A stretch of 6,513 nucleotides of DNA from Candidatus Kuenenia stuttgartensis (lineage in GTDB: Bacteria > Planctomycetota > UBA1135 > UBA2386): assembly GCA_945861365.1 (NCBI GenBank), contig CAMAUH010000253.1:1-6513 (forward strand). Direction: 5' to 3'. The notes under the pieces are model-generated. The model did not search any database, was not told the origin of the DNA, and saw nothing but the letters and a program-made list of their open reading frames with translations. Shown here one piece after another: positions 5,161 to 6,513 of the stretch. Position numbers and translations under genes: made by a program. Numbering within the stretch: position 1 is the stretch's first letter; the number at the start of each line of letters is the position of its first letter.

Positions 5161-6168
5161 GCGCTTGCAGATGGTCGTCGTGAACTCCGCCGTGCTGCGG
5201 GTGCCGCCCAGATCGCGCGTCGATTCGCCGGTCGCGATGGTGGCGCGCACCGCGCTGTCCACCAGCGTGCCCAGGCCGCGGCGACCCGTGTGGGTCAGCA
5301 GCATCGCGAACGCCAGCAAGGCCGCGGAAGGGTTGCAGACGCCCTTGCCGGCGATGTCCGGGGCAGTGCCGCCAGCCGGATCGAACATGGCCAGCGTGAC
5401 GGCCCCTTGGTCGTCGAAGGCGTAGTTGGCGCTGGCGCCGAGGCCCAGGCTGCCGACCATGCCGCACGCCATGTCCGACAGGAAGTCGCCGTACTCGTTC
5501 GGCGTGACGACGACGCGGTAGGCCTCGGGCTTGATCAGCAGCTTGTAGAGCAGGCTGTCGAAGAGCTCGCTGTGGTGCGGCACGTCGGGGAAGTCCCGCG
5601 CCACCTTCAGCACGACTTCTTCGAACAGGCCGTCCGTGGCGCGCTGGATCGTGTACTTGCTGCTGCTGACCACGCCGCACGACAGGTTCCGGGCCAGCCG
5701 GAACGCATACAGCGCGGCCTGATGGGAGGGACGGCGCTCGATGACCCGGATCGACACGGCGACGTCGTCGCCGATGCGGCGGCCGGCGTCCTCGTAGGTG
5801 CCGCCGACGGCGATGCGGATGATGTGCAGGTCGACCTTGCCGTCGTGCCGGGTCTTGACGCCGGGCAGCGTCGTCACGGGCCGGTGGATCACCGAGAAGT
5901 TGCAGCGCTCGCGCAGCACCTTGTTCGGGCTCTCCTCGGCGGTGACCGTCGGGTACTTCAGCGCCAGCCGGTGCGTGCCGATCGCGGCCATCGCCGCGTC
6001 GTAGCAGGCCTCGGCGTTCGCGCGCCGCGACGCCAGCGTCAGGTCGACCGGGTGGAAGTGCACGTCGAGCGGCAGCGCCGCGGCGACCTGGTGCACGCTC
6101 GCGGACAGCTCCGCGGAGATGCCGTCGCCGAGGAACTCGGCGACGTGCAGCGATTCTCGATCAGGCAT
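5143..6168 (-). CDS. NAD-type isocitrate dehydrogenase-like protein (isocitrate/isopropylmalate dehydrogenase family)
   Basis: The protein has 341 residues from the ATG. Numbers here count from the GTG three codons upstream, the alternative start. The family core is complete: LGDGIS (16-21), SPNKVLRER (83-91), the catalytic lysine in SSKYTIQRATDGLF (K174), and GDFLSDMACGMVGSLGLG (230-247). The residues equivalent to E. coli isocitrate dehydrogenase S113, N115, R119, R129, R153, Y160, K230, D283, D307 and D311 all appear to be present, as S83, N85, R89, R99, R121, Y128, K174, D207, D231 and D235, with matching spacing within each block. The S-x-N substrate loop favours isocitrate over isopropylmalate, and GTAPDIAGK (270-278) carries the Asp-Ile pair typical of NAD rather than NADP use. 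It should oxidatively decarboxylate isocitrate to 2-oxoglutarate in the cytoplasm. Odd points: the usual RENTE motif reads RIAVG, and the cofactor-site histidine is G269. No Shine-Dalgarno sequence is visible. The physiological substrate is not certain. Confidence 0.85.
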   Translation of the reverse strand: MPDRESLHVAEFLGDGISAELSASVHQVAAALPLDVHFHPVDLTLASRRANAEACYDAAMAAIGTHRLALKYPTVTAEESPNKVLRERCNFSVIHRPVTTLPGVKTRHDGKVDLHIIRIAVGGTYEDAGRRIGDDVAVSIRVIERRPSHQAALYAFRLARNLSCGVVSSSKYTIQRATDGLFEEVVLKVARDFPDVPHHSELFDSLLYKLLIKPEAYRVVVTPNEYGDFLSDMACGMVGSLGLGASANYAFDDQGAVTLAMFDPAGGTAPDIAGKGVCNPSAALLAFAMLLTHTGRRGLGTLVDSAVRATIATGESTRDLGGTRSTAEFTTTICKRIAAGA

Positions 6169-6188
6169 CGGCGGCACCGCGAGAGAGG

Positions 6189-6207
6189 GCGCCCCTTCGC
6201 GGGGCGC
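6189..6207. terminator. GC-rich hairpin upstream of the dehydrogenase gene
   Basis: The perfect 7-bp stem GCGCCCC/GGGGCGC has a five-base loop. It lies in the 36-45 base gap between two minus-strand genes, just after the stop of the right-edge gene. No T-run follows, so it may be a weak terminator, an RNA processing site or a leader hairpin for the dehydrogenase message. Confidence 0.35.
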
Positions 6208-6213
6208 GCGGGG

Positions 6214-6513
6214 TCACTTCTTCGGCTCTTCCTTCTTGGCGTCGGGGCCCGTCTTCGGCGCCTCGACCTTCTCGGCCTTCTTGGGCATCGCGGCGTCGGC
6301 CGTGGTGCGCTTGGTCGTCTTGGTGCTCTTCATGCCCATCTGCATGCTGCCCATCTGCGTGTCCATCTCGACGTCCATCGTCATGACGGTCGAGGACTCC
6401 AGCACGAAGCCGTCCTGACGGGACACCTTCTCGGTGCCGGTGACCTTGCCGTTGCTGATCTTCATGCTCTTCATCATCTCGGCGGCCGGGTTGTCGTCGC
6501 CGCCTTCCTTGGC
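6214..6513 (-). CDS. Unrecognised protein, C-terminal part only, with a Met-rich segment and charged tail
   Basis: The frame is open to the right edge. Ninety-nine C-terminal residues are visible and the N-terminus lies outside the window. An internal ATG-ATG at codon 13 could be mistaken for the start, but the frame continues upstream with in-frame codons (AKEGGDDNPAAE). The visible part reads as amphipathic beta strands (NGKVTGTEKVSRQDGFVLES), then a methionine-rich alternating segment (MTMDVEMDTQMGSMQMGMKS) and a low-complexity Lys/Glu/Pro/Ala tail ending in KKEEPKK. The strand pattern followed by the Met-rich alternation recalls the C-terminus of DUF6263-like exported proteins, but I hold that only weakly. 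The gap to the dehydrogenase gene is about 40 bases with a hairpin in it, so co-transcription is possible but not shown. The function is unknown. Confidence 0.7.
   Translation of the reverse strand, partial: AKEGGDDNPAAEMMKSMKISNGKVTGTEKVSRQDGFVLESSTVMTMDVEMDTQMGSMQMGMKSTKTTKRTTADAAMPKKAEKVEAPKTGPDAKKEEPKK

Noticed and set aside
6214..6477. Treating the ATG at 6477 as the true start of the right-edge gene
   Set aside because: The frame continues open to the window edge with 12 more plausible codons, and a Met-rich 87-residue fragment starting mid-strand is not a convincing complete protein.

Overview
The window is a very GC-rich bacterial chromosome segment, densely packed with genes and with almost no Shine-Dalgarno signals. 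Four traits together suggest Planctomycetota or a relative: a secreted 3-keto-disaccharide hydrolase (DUF1080), an ECF-like sigma factor, frequent GTG starts and weak ribosome binding sites. This assignment is an inference from gene content; no rRNA or single-copy marker gene is present to confirm it. No mobile element, CRISPR array, tRNA or rRNA was seen, and no stretch longer than about 105 bases lacks a gene.

Left part (1-2303, minus strand): two glycosyltransferases of the GT-B fold overlap by four bases (ATGA) and are evidently co-transcribed. The upstream one is a complete GT4 enzyme. The downstream one is cut by the left edge and has an unusual N-terminal extension of about 97 residues. 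They look like the end of a surface or exopolysaccharide cluster that continues to the left.

Middle (2379-3047, plus strand): a divergently transcribed gene encodes a protein with the hallmarks of the VLRF1 family (Vms1/ANKZF1-like peptidyl-tRNA hydrolases), including a GxxQ motif. It ends in a strong hairpin shared with the convergent gene.

Centre (3081-5130): an ECF-like sigma factor gene and a secreted 3-keto-disaccharide hydrolase gene are joined by a TGATG stop/start overlap on the minus strand. An XRE-type DNA-binding regulator is divergent from them. The 104-base spacer carries a large two-box inverted repeat, and a second perfect 17-bp palindrome sits on the regulator's annotated start codon. 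The likely picture is a small regulated module in which the XRE protein, the sigma factor or both act on the shared spacer.

Right part (5143-6513, minus strand): a compact NAD-type isocitrate dehydrogenase keeps every substrate-binding residue but has lost two hallmark motifs of the family. Upstream of it is the C-terminal part of an unrecognised protein with a methionine-rich segment and a Lys/Glu/Pro-rich tail, cut by the right edge.
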